A stretch of 7,623 nucleotides of DNA from Acidobacteriaceae bacterium (lineage in GTDB: Bacteria; Acidobacteriota; Terriglobia; Terriglobales; SbA1), in assembly GCA_003156615.1 (NCBI GenBank), contig PMHI01000274.1, positions 1 through 7,623 on the forward strand. Reading direction: 5' to 3'. The stretch's first letter is position 1; each line of letters begins with the position of its first letter. The notes beneath the pieces are model-generated. The model had not been told where the DNA came from, did no database searches, and saw only the letters and a program-made list of their open reading frames with translations. Positions 1 to 5,790 of the stretch are shown one piece after another. Position numbers and translations under genes: made by a program.

Positions 1-138
1 CTCAAACTGCCCCTGGACTCGGCCCGCCACGCCCCTAGAACGGAGCGTGGATACAACTACTCTCACAGAATGCCGAATGAACGATGAGTAATGAGTAATC
101 CCTCGTGCAACCTCTCTCCGATGGGTACCAGATAGAGA
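1..138. other. Non-coding stretch with one hairpin and a short tandem repeat
   Basis: I see no open frame with a plausible start and ribosome-binding site here. An inverted repeat CCACGC (27-32) and GCGTGG (45-50), with a further CC/GG pair inside the loop, could form a hairpin of about eight pairs. It has no following T run, so a terminator role is uncertain. A 7-base unit ATGAGTA occurs twice in tandem at 84-97 and is followed by AT. The stretch may include the intergenic tail of a gene left of the window. Confidence 0.5.
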
Positions 139-164
139 GGGTCGCCCCGGGGAAGGGGCGACCC
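139..164 (-). terminator. Strong hairpin downstream of rpsU, probable terminator
   Basis: A perfect 10-base inverted repeat, GGGTCGCCCC at 139-148 and GGGGCGACCC at 155-164, encloses a 6-base loop. On the minus strand it begins 10 bases after the rpsU stop codon. The sequence that follows on that strand (TCTCTATC) is pyrimidine-rich but not a clean U tract, so termination may be imperfect or the hairpin may mainly protect the 3' end of the message. The stem is very GC-rich, and its placement directly after a ribosomal gene supports the call. Confidence 0.7.
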
Positions 165-174
165 CTTCATGCTC

Positions 175-372
175 CTAGTCTTGCTCCTTGCGAACCTTCT
201 TACGCGCGCGCTTGCGAGCCAGCGCGGCCTTCACCCGTTTCTTTTCACCGGGTTTCAGGTAAAAGGAGTGGCGCTTGACCTCCTTGATAATATCTTCCTG
301 CTGTACTTTGCGCTTGAAGCGGCGCAGCGCGTTCTCAAGGGATTCACCCTCTTGCAGCCGAATTTCCGCCAA
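175..372 (-). CDS. rpsU: 30S ribosomal protein bS21
   Basis: Encodes a 65-residue basic protein of the small ribosomal subunit. In well-studied bacteria bS21 sits near the 3' end of 16S rRNA and helps the subunit engage mRNA during initiation. The family signature is clear: a run with ALRRFKRKV at residues 15-23, then the EVKRHSFYLKPGEKK stretch at 31-45, then a Lys/Arg-rich tail typical of S21. The length fits the family (roughly 60-70 residues). The start is TTG at 372, chosen because the MAEIRLQEGES N-terminus matches the family and no ATG or GTG lies in frame between it and the upstream stop at 412-414. A G-rich run on the minus strand (382-386) lies nine bases upstream and could act as a weak Shine-Dalgarno. 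The gene stands alone, followed by a strong hairpin. Confidence 0.95.
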   Translation of the reverse strand: MAEIRLQEGESLENALRRFKRKVQQEDIIKEVKRHSFYLKPGEKKRVKAALARKRARKKVRKEQD

Positions 373-411
373 ACAGACACACCCCCAAACCCGTCCGGAA
401 GGACGAAATAG

Positions 412-440
412 TTATTACTCAGTATGGGGCGGGAAGTCAA
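412..440 (-). promoter_or_regulatory. Candidate sigma-70-type promoter of rpsU
   Basis: On the minus strand TTGACT (435-440, five of six matches to the -35 consensus) is followed after exactly 17 bases by TAATAA (412-417, three of six matches to the -10). Transcription would begin near 405, leaving about 30 bases before the TTG start of rpsU. The spacing and the good -35 element favour the call; the -10 element is poor. Confidence 0.4.
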
Positions 441-769
441 GCAGAAGTGGAAGAATCGGAAGAATCTGGAGGGGATCGCTGGAAGAAGGCCCCTGAGGGA
501 GAAGTGGCGGTCTAGTCCAGTCTGAGGCGAAGGTTTTGGGCAAGCTTCCTTTCCATCCCATTGACGACTTCCAGCTCTCCACAGGTAGTCAAGAACGGAC
601 CCCTGAGGAAGCTTCCAGGGTGCGTGCGGCGATGGGTGAGTTACCGTCCGGGCCGTAGAGCGACCGAAGAATGCTGGGGTCGGCGTTACGCCCTTCGCGG
701 GCGAGTCGCCTGCGACCACACGAGCCGAGGCTGATTGCTTCCCCGGGCCGCCGGGCTGCGCCCTTCGAA

Positions 770-788
770 GACAGCCGCGACGGCTGTC
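770..788. repeat. Perfect 8-bp hairpin, possible REP-like element
   Basis: GACAGCCG (770-777) and CGGCTGTC (781-788) are exact reverse complements separated by the 3-base loop CGA. It is followed by CCTCC rather than a T tract, which argues against a simple terminator on the plus strand. I recall similar hairpins with an ACAGCCG arm scattered between genes in acidobacterial genomes, so I read it as a possible dispersed palindromic element. That is inference, as only one copy is in this window. Confidence 0.4.
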
Positions 789-831
789 CCTCCATAAGCA
801 TGCTTGCTCTCCCATCAGCAACGCTGCTCCC

Positions 832-840
832 TGCTACACT
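832..840 (+). promoter_or_regulatory. Candidate extended -10 promoter for lgt
   Basis: TGCTACACT has the TGn extension (832-834) directly before TACACT (835-840), which matches four of six bases of the -10 consensus. No convincing -35 hexamer lies 16-18 bases upstream, as is often so for extended -10 promoters. Transcription would start near 847, about 36 bases before the lgt GTG. Confidence 0.35.
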
Positions 841-882
841 GATCACGGTACAAAGTCCTCGCTTTGTGCATCCAACATAACT

Positions 883-1695
883 GTGTATCCGCAATTAGTG
901 CATTTCGGGCGGTTTTTCCTGCCGACTTATGGCTTCCTGGTATCGCTGGGAGTGCTGGTCGGTTTGTGGATCAGTGTGCGCAATTCCGAGCGCCTGGGGA
1001 TTGACGGCGAAAAGGCGTGGAACCTGGGGATTCTGGTGGTGCTGTGCGGGATTGTGGGCGCGAAGGTGCTCTATGTCATCAACGATTGGAGCATCTACGC
1101 GGCGCATCCTTCGGAGATTTTCAGCATTGCCACACTGCAGGCCGGAGGAGTCTTTTCCGGCGGATTGATTGCCGCGTTCCTGGCAGCGGCGTGGTACGTA
1201 CGCAGGCATCATCTGCCCGCGCTTAGAACTTGCGATGCGTTTGCGCCGGGGCTGGCCCTGGGACATGCGATTGGACGGATTGGCTGTTTTGCTGCTGGGT
1301 GCTGCTATGGGAAAGAGACGCATCATTTCTGGGGCGTGGTGTTTCGCAATCCGCTGGCGAATCAGATTACCGGGACGCCGCTGAACGTACCGTTGGAGCC
1401 CACGCAGTTGCTCGAATCGGCGGTAGAGTTGGCGAATTTCATCTTCCTGATGTGGCTGCTGAAGCGGAGGAAATTCGATGGGCAGGTATTTGGTGCGTTC
1501 ATGTTTATTTATGGAGTGGCACGGTTCTTTCTGGAATACCTGCGAGGCGATCCGGGGCGGGGATCGGTGTTTGGCGGGGCGATGACCGGGACACAGTTGA
1601 TCGCGATTGGGCTGGTGATGGGGGGCGGACTGCTCTGGTGGCTGAGGCCCGGGGCGGAGGCGGTGGCAGCGCAGGCGGTGGGAGTGACGAGGTAA
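883..1695 (+). CDS. lgt: Prolipoprotein diacylglyceryl transferase Lgt
   Basis: Transfers a diacylglyceryl group from phosphatidylglycerol to the lipobox cysteine of prolipoproteins in the inner membrane, the first step of bacterial lipoprotein maturation. The 270-residue protein has about seven hydrophobic segments, in line with the family. Visible landmarks are LPTYG at 13-17, GGLIAA at 93-98, the Lgt signature GRIGCFAAGCCYGK at 131-144 and RFFLEYLRGD at 214-223. R132, R214 and E218 correspond to E. coli R143, R239 and E243. The E. coli H103, N146 and E151 positions appear as S92, C135 and C140, giving a cysteine-rich loop that I believe is shared by related acidobacterial and delta-proteobacterial enzymes. 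The start is GTG at 883, chosen because the first transmembrane segment follows at once; no clear Shine-Dalgarno precedes it. No lspA or lnt is in the window. The next gene is convergent. Confidence 0.95.
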   Translation: MYPQLVHFGRFFLPTYGFLVSLGVLVGLWISVRNSERLGIDGEKAWNLGILVVLCGIVGAKVLYVINDWSIYAAHPSEIFSIATLQAGGVFSGGLIAAFLAAAWYVRRHHLPALRTCDAFAPGLALGHAIGRIGCFAAGCCYGKETHHFWGVVFRNPLANQITGTPLNVPLEPTQLLESAVELANFIFLMWLLKRRKFDGQVFGAFMFIYGVARFFLEYLRGDPGRGSVFGGAMTGTQLIAIGLVMGGGLLWWLRPGAEAVAAQAVGVTR

Positions 1696-1705
1696 GCCGT
1701 ACCTT

Positions 1706-1735
1706 CTCGAAGCGGAGCCGGGGTTCGGGTTTTCT
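1706..1735 (+). terminator. Weak candidate terminator after lgt
   Basis: CTCGAA (1706-1711) can pair with TTCGGG (1724-1729), with one G-T wobble, around a 12-base loop, and TTTTCT follows directly. It lies in the 44-base gap between the convergent lgt and small membrane-protein genes, where a terminator is expected. The stem is short, so the call is tentative. Confidence 0.3.
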
Positions 1736-1739
1736 ACCG

Positions 1740-1961
1740 CTACGACCTCTTGCGAAGAAATTCGAAAAGCAGGTAACCGATGATCGCGGCGATCATGGCG
1801 ATTCCGAAGTTAGCCATGGTAAGAACATCCCCGATGGCCCAGACTACTCCTCTCTTTCGCCCCATGCCGGAACGCTCAAATTCCCCCATCAAGAGATTGG
1901 AATAAAACAGGAAGATGATAAAACCCACCTCGATCACCGCTCTCCAAGCATTTTTCCTCAT
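1740..1961 (-). CDS. Small two-helix membrane protein, uncharacterised
   Basis: Encodes a 73-residue protein of unknown function. Two hydrophobic segments are evident: residues about 9-25 (containing VGFIIFLFY) and about 50-67 (containing AMIAAIIGYLLFEF). They are joined by a short basic loop (about 30-38, RSGMGRKRG) and followed by an RKRS tail, which suggests an inner-membrane helical hairpin with its charged loop toward the cytoplasm. The ATG at 1961 is well supported by an AGGAGG Shine-Dalgarno on the minus strand (1973-1978), 11 bases upstream and one of the best in the window. The gene converges on lgt and diverges from the pseudouridine synthase gene. I recall similar small proteins in acidobacterial genomes but know no function; a role in the envelope is only a guess from location and topology. 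Confidence 0.75.
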   Translation of the reverse strand: MRKNAWRAVIEVGFIIFLFYSNLLMGEFERSGMGRKRGVVWAIGDVLTMANFGIAMIAAIIGYLLFEFLRKRS

Positions 1962-1972
1962 GGCAAATATCG

Positions 1973-1978
1973 CCTCCT
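1973..1978 (-). promoter_or_regulatory. Consensus Shine-Dalgarno of the small membrane-protein gene
   Basis: AGGAGG on the minus strand sits 11 bases before the ATG at 1961. It matters because it fixes the start and argues that this short frame is truly translated, whereas several larger genes in the window have no recognisable site. Confidence 0.7.
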
Positions 1979-2037
1979 ACCGAGAGTAGCTGGCTCGAAC
2001 CACTTCATAAGATAGCTTGTAGTATCCTTCGCAGCGA

Positions 2038-3009
2038 ATGCCGGAAGCTTTTCCCATTCTCATTTCCGCCCCCCATGAAGATGCCGGCAAGCGCCTGGAT
2101 CGATTTCTCGTAGCACGTCTTAAGGGTGTGAGCCGGGCTCGCGTGCAGGAACTGATCTGCGAAGGGAAGGTTTTGGTGAACGAGGCGGCGGCCAAGGCTT
2201 CGCTGAAGCTGCGAGGCGGCGATCGCATCAGCGTGCTGGGCGAGGCCCAGCGGGCTCCGCTGAAGGCCATCGCCGAGGAGATCCCGCTCGACATTGTGTA
2301 CGAAGATGACGATCTCGCGGTGATCGACAAGCCTGCGGGAATGATGGTCCACGGGGGAGCGGGGTCGACCGACGATGCGCGCAATCGCGGGACCCTGGTG
2401 AATGCGCTGCTGCATCATCTCCGAAGTCTGTCTGGTGTGGGCGGCCCATTGCGGCCGGGGATTGTGCATCGTCTGGATAAAGAGACCAGCGGATTGATTG
2501 TGGTGGCAAAAAACGACGATGCGCATCGCCACCTGAGCTCGCAGTTTGCGGCGCGGGAAGTGAAGAAGAAATATGTAGCGCTGGTGCATGGGTGGGTGAA
2601 ACAAGATCAGGGAATGATGACCGAAAGCATCAGCCGGGACCGGGTACGGCGCACGCGGATGACGACGCGGCTGGAGGGCGGGCGGGCGGCGGTCACGCAT
2701 TATCGGGTAGTGCGGCGTCTGGATACTGAGTTTGGGAAATTTAGTTTGCTGGACGTGAAGATTGATACGGGACGGACGCACCAGATTCGGGTGCACGTTG
2801 CGGCGATGGGGCATCCGGTGGTGGGGGATACGATGTATGGGGCGCCGCGGCAGGCGCGCGGGCATTCGGCGGCGATTGGGTTGGGGCGGAATTTTCTGCA
2901 CGCGGCGGAGTTGCAGTTCCGGCATCCGCGGACGGGGGCAACCGTTGCCTTGAGGAGTGAGTTGCCGGAGGAGTTGCAAGAGTTTCTGAGCCGGGTGGAG
3001 GGGGAGTAG
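2038..3009 (+). CDS. rluD: RluA/RluD-family 23S rRNA pseudouridine synthase
   Basis: Isomerises uridines to pseudouridine in RNA; RluD enzymes act on helix 69 of 23S rRNA. The 323-residue length is close to E. coli RluD (326). An S4-like RNA-binding domain covers about residues 17-66 (RLDRFLVARL, then RVQELICEGKVLVN). The catalytic domain follows, with DKPAGMMVH at 98-106, the RluA-family motif HRLDKETSG at 144-152 whose D147 is the expected catalytic aspartate, and GRTHQIRVH at 245-253. All core motifs are intact. The start is ATG at 2038; no clear Shine-Dalgarno precedes it, but the S4 domain begins shortly afterwards. It is separated by 76 bases from the divergent small gene. Assignment to RluD rather than RluC or another RluA paralogue rests on general resemblance, so substrate sites are uncertain. 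Confidence 0.9.
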   Translation: MPEAFPILISAPHEDAGKRLDRFLVARLKGVSRARVQELICEGKVLVNEAAAKASLKLRGGDRISVLGEAQRAPLKAIAEEIPLDIVYEDDDLAVIDKPAGMMVHGGAGSTDDARNRGTLVNALLHHLRSLSGVGGPLRPGIVHRLDKETSGLIVVAKNDDAHRHLSSQFAAREVKKKYVALVHGWVKQDQGMMTESISRDRVRRTRMTTRLEGGRAAVTHYRVVRRLDTEFGKFSLLDVKIDTGRTHQIRVHVAAMGHPVVGDTMYGAPRQARGHSAAIGLGRNFLHAAELQFRHPRTGATVALRSELPEELQEFLSRVEGE

Positions 3010-3013
3010 GAAT

Positions 3014-3043
3014 GGCCGCCCAGGCAGCCCATGCGGCTATAAT
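3014..3043 (+). promoter_or_regulatory. Short hairpin and consensus -10 box before the VWA gene
   Basis: A perfect TATAAT lies at 3038-3043, 22 bases before the GTG start of the VWA gene. No TTGACA-like element is found 16-18 bases upstream, so it is a candidate promoter only. Just before it, GGCCGC (3014-3019) can pair with GCGGCT (3033-3038, one wobble), a short hairpin that follows the pseudouridine synthase stop. The two signals overlap by one base. Confidence 0.35.
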
Positions 3044-3065
3044 TACATCCTAGAGCTAACACCCT

Positions 3066-4175
3066 GTGAGGGGCACCTTTACGAGAAACTTTTTCAAAGG
3101 ACATTCGTTAGCGCGGTGGGCGGTGGTTGTGTCGCTGTGGGCAGGACTTGGCGGGATTGGGATGTCCCGTTCAGGAGCTGCGCCGGCAGCTGCGGTTGCG
3201 CAAACTTCACCATCGCAGGCGGCGGCATCCCCTGCGGGAACAGCGGCGTCAAAACCGCAGCAGGCGCCGGCCGCGGTGCAGAATCCTGCCGAGCAGAAGT
3301 CCGGCGCTCCGGGTGCGGGCGCGGACAACCCGGAGATCCCTCGCATCAGAGTCGGCATCAACGAAGTGAACGTGGTGTTCACAGTGACGGACAAGCACGG
3401 GAAGCGAGTGACCGACCTGAAGGAGGGCGACTTCCACATTGTGGACGACAACAAGCCGGCGGCAGAGATTCGGAGCTTCCATGCGGAAACGAATTTGCCG
3501 TTGCAAGTCGCTTTGCTGATCGATGCCAGCAACTCGGTGCGGGACCGGTTCAAGTTCGAGCAAGAGTCGGCGATCGAGTTTTTGAACCAGACGGTGCGGC
3601 GGGGCCATGACCAGGCGATGGTCGTGGGGTTTGACGCCACGCCGGAAGTGACGCAGGACTTCACTGACGACACCGAGGCGTTGGGGCAAGGGGTGCGCGT
3701 GCTGCGTCCGGGTGGGGGAACGGCGCTGTACGATGCGCTGTACTTCACGTGCCGTGACAAGCTGCTCAAGAAGGCGCAGAACGGGCCGACGCGGCGGGCG
3801 ATTATCCTGCTGAGCGATGGGGAAGATAATTTGAGCCATGTGACGCGCGAGGAAGCGATTGAGATGGCCCAGCGGGCGGAAGCGATCGTATACACGATCA
3901 GCACGAACGTAAGCGGCACCAAGGGAGCGGGCGACAAGGTTCTGGAACGTATCGCGGATGCGACCGGGGGGCGGCCGTTCTTTCCCTTCCAGATTCGCGA
4001 TGTGTCGAATGACTTCGCCGAGATTCAGGACGAGTTGCGCAGCCAGTATGCCGTTTCCTATACGCCAGCGGACTTGAAGTCGGACGGACACTTCCGCACG
4101 ATTGAGATTGTAGCGGTTGACCGGAAGAACTTCCGGGTGAGGGCGCGGCGGGGATGGTACGCGCCGGTGCAGTAA
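3066..4175 (+). CDS. Secreted von Willebrand factor A domain protein, acidobacterial type
   Basis: A 369-residue exported protein of the VWA family that is strongly expanded in Acidobacteria (TIGR03436 type). The order is: signal sequence about 1-45 (basic KGHSLAR, then hydrophobic WAVVVSLWAGLGGIG); an Ala/Pro/Gln-rich linker about 46-88; a small beta-rich domain about 92-138 (VFTVTDKHGKRVTDLKEGDF); a VWA domain about 145-330; and a conserved tail ending RRGWYAP at 361-367. The metal-ion-dependent adhesion site looks complete: DASNS at 153-157, T219 and D251 in DGED. Such domains bind ligands through a metal ion; the partner here is unknown. The start is GTG at 3066, the first start after an in-frame stop at 3057; using ATG at 3162 instead would remove the signal sequence. 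The Shine-Dalgarno is weak. No MoxR-like ATPase or other VWA partner lies nearby. Confidence 0.88.
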   Translation: MRGTFTRNFFKGHSLARWAVVVSLWAGLGGIGMSRSGAAPAAAVAQTSPSQAAASPAGTAASKPQQAPAAVQNPAEQKSGAPGAGADNPEIPRIRVGINEVNVVFTVTDKHGKRVTDLKEGDFHIVDDNKPAAEIRSFHAETNLPLQVALLIDASNSVRDRFKFEQESAIEFLNQTVRRGHDQAMVVGFDATPEVTQDFTDDTEALGQGVRVLRPGGGTALYDALYFTCRDKLLKKAQNGPTRRAIILLSDGEDNLSHVTREEAIEMAQRAEAIVYTISTNVSGTKGAGDKVLERIADATGGRPFFPFQIRDVSNDFAEIQDELRSQYAVSYTPADLKSDGHFRTIEIVAVDRKNFRVRARRGWYAPVQ

Positions 4176-4186
4176 GGTGGCCTTGG

Positions 4187-4205
4187 GGCTTCGGCTTTCG
4201 GCTTC
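4187..4205. repeat. Short GGCTTC/GGCTTTC direct repeat
   Basis: Three near-identical units (GGCTTC, GGCTTTC, GGCTTC) lie in tandem in the 86-base gap after the VWA gene, followed by a related CTAGCTTCTGG. I recall similar GGCTTTC-type simple repeats between genes in acidobacterial genomes. No function can be assigned, and the array may be slippage-prone. Confidence 0.4.
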
Positions 4206-4261
4206 TAACTGCTAGCTTCTGGTTGCGCCAACAACGTTCATCCTTTCTCACGGTCAATGGA

Positions 4262-4660
4262 ATGCCGGGATATTCGGGGACACCACTTCCGAAAAAATTG
4301 GGGATCAAGCCGGGGTTTCGCGTGCGCTTGGCGAACTCTCCGGCAGAAGTGCGTGCGCAATTGCGCGAGGCCTTGGCCGAGTGCGACCTGAAGCACGGAG
4401 ACGCCCTGGATTTTGTGATGATTTTCAGCAAATCGCGCGCGGAATTGGCGAAGGAGTTTTCCCGGATGACGAAGGTGCTGGCTCCGGCTGGCATGTTGTG
4501 GGTGAGTTGGCCGAAGAAGAGTTCTGGCGTGGCCACGGACGTGGATGAAAATGTGGTGCGCGGGATTGGGCTCGATCGAGGACTGGTGGATGTGAAGGTT
4601 TGCGCCGTGACCGAAGTCTGGTCGGGGCTGAAGTTTGTGCGGCGGGTAAAGGATCGGTAG
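4262..4660 (+). CDS. DUF3052-family protein
   Basis: Encodes a 132-residue protein that I assign to the DUF3052 family; the function is not established. Recognisable traits are GYSGTPLPKKLGIKPG at residues 3-18, FVMIFSKSRAEL at 51-62, VLAPAGMLWVSWPKKSSG at 72-89 and the WSGLKFVRR tail at 120-128. The alternating strand and helix pattern suggests a compact cytosolic alpha/beta domain with no signal or membrane segment. The start is ATG at 4262; an upstream in-frame extension to 4154 would overlap the VWA gene and add residues unlike the family. No strong Shine-Dalgarno is visible. It is followed 59 bases later by the oxidoreductase on the same strand, so the two may be co-transcribed, although the family is often found in unrelated contexts. 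Confidence 0.82.
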   Translation: MPGYSGTPLPKKLGIKPGFRVRLANSPAEVRAQLREALAECDLKHGDALDFVMIFSKSRAELAKEFSRMTKVLAPAGMLWVSWPKKSSGVATDVDENVVRGIGLDRGLVDVKVCAVTEVWSGLKFVRRVKDR

Positions 4661-4719
4661 CGCCGGCTTCCGGGTTCGATGTTTCGGTGAAGCGGTCCAT
4701 TGGCGACCGAGGAGTTGTG

Positions 4720-5790
4720 ATGGTGCGAGTGGGATTGATTGGATTTGGGATGGCGGGGCAGGCGTTTCATGCGGGGGTGATCCGGGGCGTGCCAGGGATG
4801 GAACTGGCTTGCATTCTGGAACGCAGGGGAACGAGCGCGCGGGAAAAATATTCGGACGTGCGGGTGGCGCGAACGGTCGCGGAGCTGCTGGCGGATAAGG
4901 AAGTCCAGCTCTGCGTGGTCGCGACGCCCAATGATTCCCACTTCGAACTGGCGCGGGCGTGCTTGTTGGCGGGGCGGAATGTGGTGGTGGACAAGCCGTT
5001 TGCCCCGACGCTGGCGGAATCCGACGAACTGGTGCGGCTGGCGGCGGAGCGCGATCGGTTGATCACGGTTTATCAAGACCGGCGGTGGGACGGAGATTTT
5101 GGCACGGTGAAAAAGATTGTGCAGGCAGGCATCCTCGGGACGGTGGTGGAATATGAATGCCGGTATGACCGGTTTCGCCTGGAGCCGAAGGAAAATGCGT
5201 GGCGGGAACGAGTGGATCAGCCCGGAGCAGGGGTGTTGTTTGACCTGGGGCCGCATGTGATCGATCAGGCGCTGGTGCTGTTTGGAGAGCCGCGGACGAT
5301 TACGGCGTCGGCGTTCTGCCAGCGGGAGACGTCGCGGGTGGATGATTCGTTCGACGTTTGCCTGGAGTATCCCAACTCGGGAGCTGGGCTGCGGGCGATG
5401 GGGCGGGCGCGGATCGTCGCATTTGCGCCGGGGCCGCATTTTCTGGTTCATGGAACCAAGGGATCGTTTGTGAAGTATGGAATGGACCCGCAGGAGGCGC
5501 GGCTGCGCGGAGAGAACCCTCCGCAGGGAACGGACTGGGGCGCCGATTGGGGAGAGGAAGCGGAAAGCTTGTGGGGAACTTTGAGTCTGGTAGGCGAGCC
5601 GAGCGTGAAGGTGAAGACGGAGCGCGGAGATTATCGCGGGTTCTATGCGAATGTGCGGGATGCAATCGAGAAGAAGGCGCCGCTGGAGGTTACGCCGCAG
5701 CAGGCATTGCGGACGATGCGGGCGGTGCTGCTCGCCCACAAGAGCAGCCGGGAGCGGCGGACAGTCGCTTGGGAGGAATCGGTAGACTAG
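4720..5790 (+). CDS. Gfo/Idh/MocA-family NAD(P)-dependent oxidoreductase
   Basis: A 356-residue predicted cytosolic dehydrogenase. The N-terminal Rossmann fold shows GLIGFGMAG (5-13), with the GxGxxG nucleotide-binding loop at 8-13, and the family DKP motif at 91-93. The C-terminal substrate domain contains DLGPHVIDQAL (175-185), with H179 as the likely catalytic histidine, and VHGTKGSFVKYGMDPQE (243-259). Length and motifs resemble E. coli YdgJ and B. subtilis IolW, which are NADP-dependent scyllo-inositol dehydrogenases; the true substrate here is unknown, since the family covers many sugars and cyclitols. The start is ATG at 4720, with GGAG at 4711-4714 five bases upstream. An earlier in-frame GTG/ATG would only prepend residues before the Rossmann strand. 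No sugar transporter or inositol gene is adjacent. It uses mostly GGG and GGA for glycine. Confidence 0.92.
   Translation: MVRVGLIGFGMAGQAFHAGVIRGVPGMELACILERRGTSAREKYSDVRVARTVAELLADKEVQLCVVATPNDSHFELARACLLAGRNVVVDKPFAPTLAESDELVRLAAERDRLITVYQDRRWDGDFGTVKKIVQAGILGTVVEYECRYDRFRLEPKENAWRERVDQPGAGVLFDLGPHVIDQALVLFGEPRTITASAFCQRETSRVDDSFDVCLEYPNSGAGLRAMGRARIVAFAPGPHFLVHGTKGSFVKYGMDPQEARLRGENPPQGTDWGADWGEEAESLWGTLSLVGEPSVKVKTERGDYRGFYANVRDAIEKKAPLEVTPQQALRTMRAVLLAHKSSRERRTVAWEESVD

Larger units (their letters stand above)
373..882. other. 510-base intergenic region between divergent rpsU and lgt
   Basis: No convincing gene is visible. The longest open frames here overlap rpsU in another frame or give low-complexity Arg/Pro/Ser-rich proteins with no recognisable domain. 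The region contains a tandem pair of the 9-mer GGAAGAATC (449-457, 458-466), a 10-base palindrome GGAAGCTTCC (607-616), a cluster of short inverted repeats at 678-717, a perfect 8-base-pair hairpin at 770-788 and a palindrome AAGCATGCTT at 796-805. It must hold promoters for both flanking genes. The number of inverted repeats suggests dispersed repeat elements or a structured transcript, but neither can be shown from this window. Confidence 0.5.

Noticed and set aside
169..411. An 80-codon plus-strand frame with a hydrophobic start, opposite rpsU
   Set aside because: It is antisense to the well-supported rpsU gene, and its hydrophobic residues come from the complement of the Lys/Arg-rich S21 tail.
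255..821. A 188-codon minus-strand frame covering most of the rpsU-lgt gap
   Set aside because: Its last third overlaps rpsU in another frame, its composition is that of random GC-rich sequence, and it would run through the likely rpsU promoter. I could not see a domain.
671..880. A 69-codon plus-strand frame ending just before lgt
   Set aside because: Its position suggests a leader gene, but the Arg/Pro/Ser-rich product is unremarkable, it runs through the hairpin at 770-788 and the candidate lgt promoter, and no ribosome-binding site is evident.
1230..2015. A 261-codon plus-strand frame overlapping the 3' half of lgt and running past it
   Set aside because: It overlaps lgt and the opposite small gene in another frame. 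Its translation lacks any family feature and has no ribosome-binding site.
2005..2979. A 324-codon minus-strand frame opposite the pseudouridine synthase
   Set aside because: It is in exact codon register with the sense gene, which explains its openness, and its translation is rich in Arg, His and Pro with no recognisable motif.
3249..4091. A 280-codon minus-strand frame opposite the VWA gene
   Set aside because: It is also in codon register with the sense gene. The plus-strand product has complete VWA motifs, and this one has none.
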